64,000 nucleotides of DNA, taken from NCBI RefSeq assembly GCF_050750585.1, contig NZ_JBOJLM010000005.1:223202-287201 (forward strand), written 5' to 3'. Both the position numbers and the translations under genes were made by a program. The notes beneath the pieces were generated by a model, which saw only the letters and a program-made list of their open reading frames with translations, did not search any database and was not told where the DNA came from. This DNA comes from Salinimicrobium sp050750585. Its GTDB lineage: Bacteria; Bacteroidota; Bacteroidia; Flavobacteriales; Flavobacteriaceae. Numbering within the stretch: the stretch's first letter is position 1; each line of letters begins with the position of its first letter. This document shows positions 62,030 through 64,000 of the stretch, piece after piece.

Positions 62030-62440
62030 ATAGGTTGTTATTAGTTTATTTAGAGGCTTGATATTTTTTAAAATGAAGTTATGAGTTGTTGGTTATGGGT
62101 CTTAATATTACTTGCTGTTAGTATTAAAACCTTTGAATCAATTGTTCCTATTGACTTCTTGTTTACTAGAGATATGCTCGCTTGCATTGCCTTGACCGCC
62201 TTTTCTGAGGATTCTTTGATTTCTCTGGCACTGGTTATAGAGCGGATATTGCAACTGCCCATATTGGCCCTTCCATCTCAAGTGTTACTGAGAATAAGGA
62301 ACAGTAGCAACAATCTATCTTAGCTTTTAGTTGTTTGCTACAGGCAATTATCGTTCTCCTAGTCAAAAAATTCCATATTCAGTATTTACTAAAGAGCAAG
62401 TATCTTATCTTTAGTACGTATAATCTCAAATCTTACAATT
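62030..62440. other. Gene-poor stretch between CDF-like and asparaginase-like genes
   Basis: Two short overlapping frames on opposite strands (62068-62262 minus, 62081-62323 plus) are present, but neither has a family match, a ribosome-binding site or neighbours that support it. The minus frame is Lys/Ser-rich and hydrophilic; the plus frame is hydrophobic because it mirrors it. I see no terminator or promoter I can support. Confidence 0.4.
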
Positions 62441-62929
62441 TTGATACATATACTTACAACAGGTGGCACCATCGAAGGGCTGGATTGTGACCAAAAACAA
62501 AGCGCCGGGAAAACTTCACTAAGTAATTTTCTGGAAGCGGCGAATGTTTCTTTTTCTTTTTCCATAGAAGAAGTTTTCCAGAAAGATAGCAGATTTATTA
62601 CATTTGATGACCGGGAGTATTTGGCAGAAAAAGTCCAAACCTCAGAATCTTCAAAAATTTTGATATCTCACGGCACTTTCACTATGGAAGAAACTGCAAA
62701 ACATATAGCAGATCGAAAAATAAATAAAACGATAGTTCTCACCGGTTCCTTTATCCTGGGGTCCTCTCGAAATACAGATGCTCCATTCAATTTAGGCTAT
62801 GCAATATGTGCCTTACAGTTTTTAAAACCAGATGTCTATGTGGCTATGAACGGCAGAATTTTTCATTGGAGCAATGTTGCTAAAAATTTAAAGACAAATA
62901 AGTTTGAGTCTAAAGATGAAACACAATGA
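62441..62929 (+). CDS. Asparaginase-domain protein, single-domain form
   Basis: A 162-residue protein from a TTG start. The N-terminal 'IHILTTGGTIEGLD' holds the catalytic Thr motif of L-asparaginases (TGGTI), and 'ILISHGTFTMEETAKHIADR' with 'TIVLTGSFILGSSRNTDAPF' corresponds to the second active-site region (HGT, then TG-x). It is half the length of type I/II asparaginase because the C-terminal domain is lacking. Short forms like this exist in Bacteroidota with unknown substrate. A decayed second copy follows at 63196-63670. Confidence 0.75.
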   Translation: MIHILTTGGTIEGLDCDQKQSAGKTSLSNFLEAANVSFSFSIEEVFQKDSRFITFDDREYLAEKVQTSESSKILISHGTFTMEETAKHIADRKINKTIVLTGSFILGSSRNTDAPFNLGYAICALQFLKPDVYVAMNGRIFHWSNVAKNLKTNKFESKDETQ

Positions 62930-63058
62930 TGTTTGGCACTTCAATCCATTGGGGACGACCATTTTTTATTTATTGATTGACACCATTATTGAATTACTTG
63001 CTGTCATTCAAAATCCAAAGCTGAAATCCAGATATATTGCTTTCAGTCTGCTATAGTA
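62929..63058 (+). pseudogene. Frameshifted start of a membrane protein gene (duplicate copy 1)
   Basis: Begins ATGTTTGGCACTTCAATCC, the same as the intact gene at 63670, and continues with LLIDTIIELLAVIQNPKLKS and RYIAFSLL in a second frame. Two extra bases (TGGGGACG against TGGACG) throw it out of frame after nine codons, and it stops near 63058. It is the first copy of the tandem duplication, whose offset to the second copy is 741 bp. Confidence 0.7.
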
Positions 63059-63195
63059 AAGGTTTAGCTTTTAGTGAAAATCCAAGGCTTATCTTGTCAA
63101 TTCATTACTCCGAATAACTACTACTAAATAATAGTTAAGATATTTTCCATAATAATAGAAGGTAACTGACTTGATAATGCTTAATTTCAAGATTA

Positions 63196-63670
63196 GATAA
63201 TCAGGTGGAAAAGATAGAAGGCCTGGATAACGAATTAAAAAAAAGAAGCAACAGCTTTTATTAAAGAGTGCCCTAGAATCAGTAAATGCGTCTTTTTACC
63301 TATATCATCGAAGACACTTTTAAAATAAAGACAGCAGATCTATCACATTTGAAGACCGAAGTATTTGGTAGAAAAAATCCAAACCTCAAAAGCTTCAAAA
63401 ATTTTTATATTCCACGGTACTTTCACTATGAAAGAAACTGCAGAACATAAAGCAGACCGTAAAATAAATAAAATGATAGTTCTCACCGGTTCCTTTATTC
63501 TGGGATCCTCTCGAAATACAGATGCTCCATTCAATTTAGGCTATGTAATAGATGCCTTACAATTTTTAAAGCCAGACGTTTATGTGGCTATGAACAACAG
63601 GATTTTTCATTGGAGCAACGCGACTAATTTGAAGACAAATAAGTTCGAACGCAAAGATGAGAAACAATGA
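63196..63670 (+). pseudogene. Decayed second copy of the asparaginase-like gene
   Basis: The part from about 63365 is open and very close to residues 63-162 of the intact gene (HGTFTMKETAEHKADR, TGSFILGSSRNTDAPFNLGY). The 5' part is still recognisable (CAGGTGGAAAAGATAGAAGG against the intact CAGGTGGCACCATCGAAGGG) but has lost TGGTI, has several stops and is frameshifted. The catalytic Thr is gone, so the product would not be an active asparaginase. Confidence 0.75.
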
Positions 63671-64000
63671 TGTTTGGCACTTCAATCCATTGGACGACCT
63701 TTTTTTACCTATTGATTGACACGATTATTGTACTTATTGCTGTCATTCAAAATGCAAAGCTAAAACGCCTGAGCCTAAGAAGGTATATAACTCTCGGGTT
63801 GCTGTATATTGCTTACAACTTAACCGGTGGGTTCCTGCCAACAGAAAGTTTTCCTGATCCAGTAATTGTTCAATATATCATTACTTATGGCGTAGCAATA
63901 GCTCTGTGCCTTTATATGATTTATTATTTATATAAAGATTATGATATTCAATTTTTAAAGTATGGTTATACCATCCGCAATATTGCTATACTCGTTGGTG
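63670..64000 (+). CDS. Multi-helix membrane protein, 3' end outside window
   Basis: The ATG overlaps the last base of the preceding TGA. The visible 110 residues start MFGTSIHWTTFFYLLIDTII and have three or four hydrophobic segments ('LIDTIIVLIAVIQN', 'YITLGLLYIAYNLTGG', 'VQYIITYGVAIALCLYMIYY', 'YTIRNIAILVG'). The layout resembles the membrane sensor part of some Bacteroidota regulators or kinases, but the diagnostic domains would lie beyond the edge. No family assigned. Confidence 0.5.
   Translation, partial: MFGTSIHWTTFFYLLIDTIIVLIAVIQNAKLKRLSLRRYITLGLLYIAYNLTGGFLPTESFPDPVIVQYIITYGVAIALCLYMIYYLYKDYDIQFLKYGYTIRNIAILVG

Noticed and set aside
62068..62323. Overlapping short ORFs on both strands after the CDF-like gene
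   Set aside because: Neither has a recognisable domain or a clear start signal, and they mirror each other, so at most one could be real. Left as unassigned.
1..64000. Mobile-element origin of the metal region
   Set aside because: I looked for transposase, integrase or conjugation genes, direct repeats and a tRNA end and found none; the metal genes may still be acquired, but the window does not show how.

Overview
The window looks like chromosome of a marine or soil flavobacterium (Bacteroidota, Flavobacteriaceae; in gene content it recalls Gramella, Salegentibacter or Zunongwangia-type genomes, which is inference only). Reasons: AT-rich intergenic DNA, perfect TAnnTTTG (-7) promoter elements, and families largely confined to Bacteroidota (DUF3347, DUF2911, DUF6660, HYC_CC_PP, DUF6503, haem-binding CxxCH proteins, ebo cluster). 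No rRNA, tRNA, CRISPR array, integrase or transposase was seen.

Region 1 (1-6.4 kb, + strand): a cell-wall-binding-repeat protein cut by the left edge, small membrane proteins including two unlisted tandem 33/34-residue paralogues, a secreted beta-propeller sugar/sorbosone dehydrogenase overlapping a cytochrome c lipoprotein, two TMEM220-family proteins, an FNT-family channel and a DUF305 protein. Region 2 (6.5-12.9 kb, + strand): a complete eboABCDEF cluster, a conserved operon tied in cyanobacteria to moving a secondary-metabolite precursor to the periplasm. Region 3 (13-19.2 kb, - strand): a second propeller dehydrogenase, an ion channel, a decaying copper ATPase pseudogene whose HMA modules survive as small ORFs, an APC permease and a PRC-barrel protein.

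Region 4 (19.4-32.8 kb, - strand): a CopB-type P-ATPase leads into a compact operon that is the most unusual part of the window: archaeal-type GAPDH, an atypical P-II protein, a universal stress protein, an ATP-cone/Mrr nuclease, a beta-CASP metallo-beta-lactamase RNase, an AMP-phosphorylase-like enzyme, a PRPP synthetase and a small 'PRPP synthetase-like' protein. Together they look like an archaeal-style nucleotide/ribose-phosphate salvage and energy-stress module. Small membrane proteins and a GH65 phosphorylase lie upstream.

Region 5 (33-52.1 kb, - strand): copper/mercury handling. A cusABC-like RND system carries DUF3347 modules and two covarying hairpins; an operon encodes a multicopper oxidase with a CopB-like barrel, DUF3347, haem-binding, DUF6503, DUF2911 and an AraC regulator with a CxxC N-terminal domain; an arsR-merTP-flavoprotein-GDCCVxC operon has a clear operator. 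Region 6 (52.6-62 kb, + strand): Zn/Co/Cd export: DUF6660, a CzcA-TolC fusion, CzcB, a Fur-family regulator, a ZntA/CadA-type ATPase and a CDF-like transporter. Region 7 (62.4-64 kb): a tandem duplication of about 741 bp carrying an asparaginase-like gene and the start of a membrane protein gene, each copy having lost a different gene.
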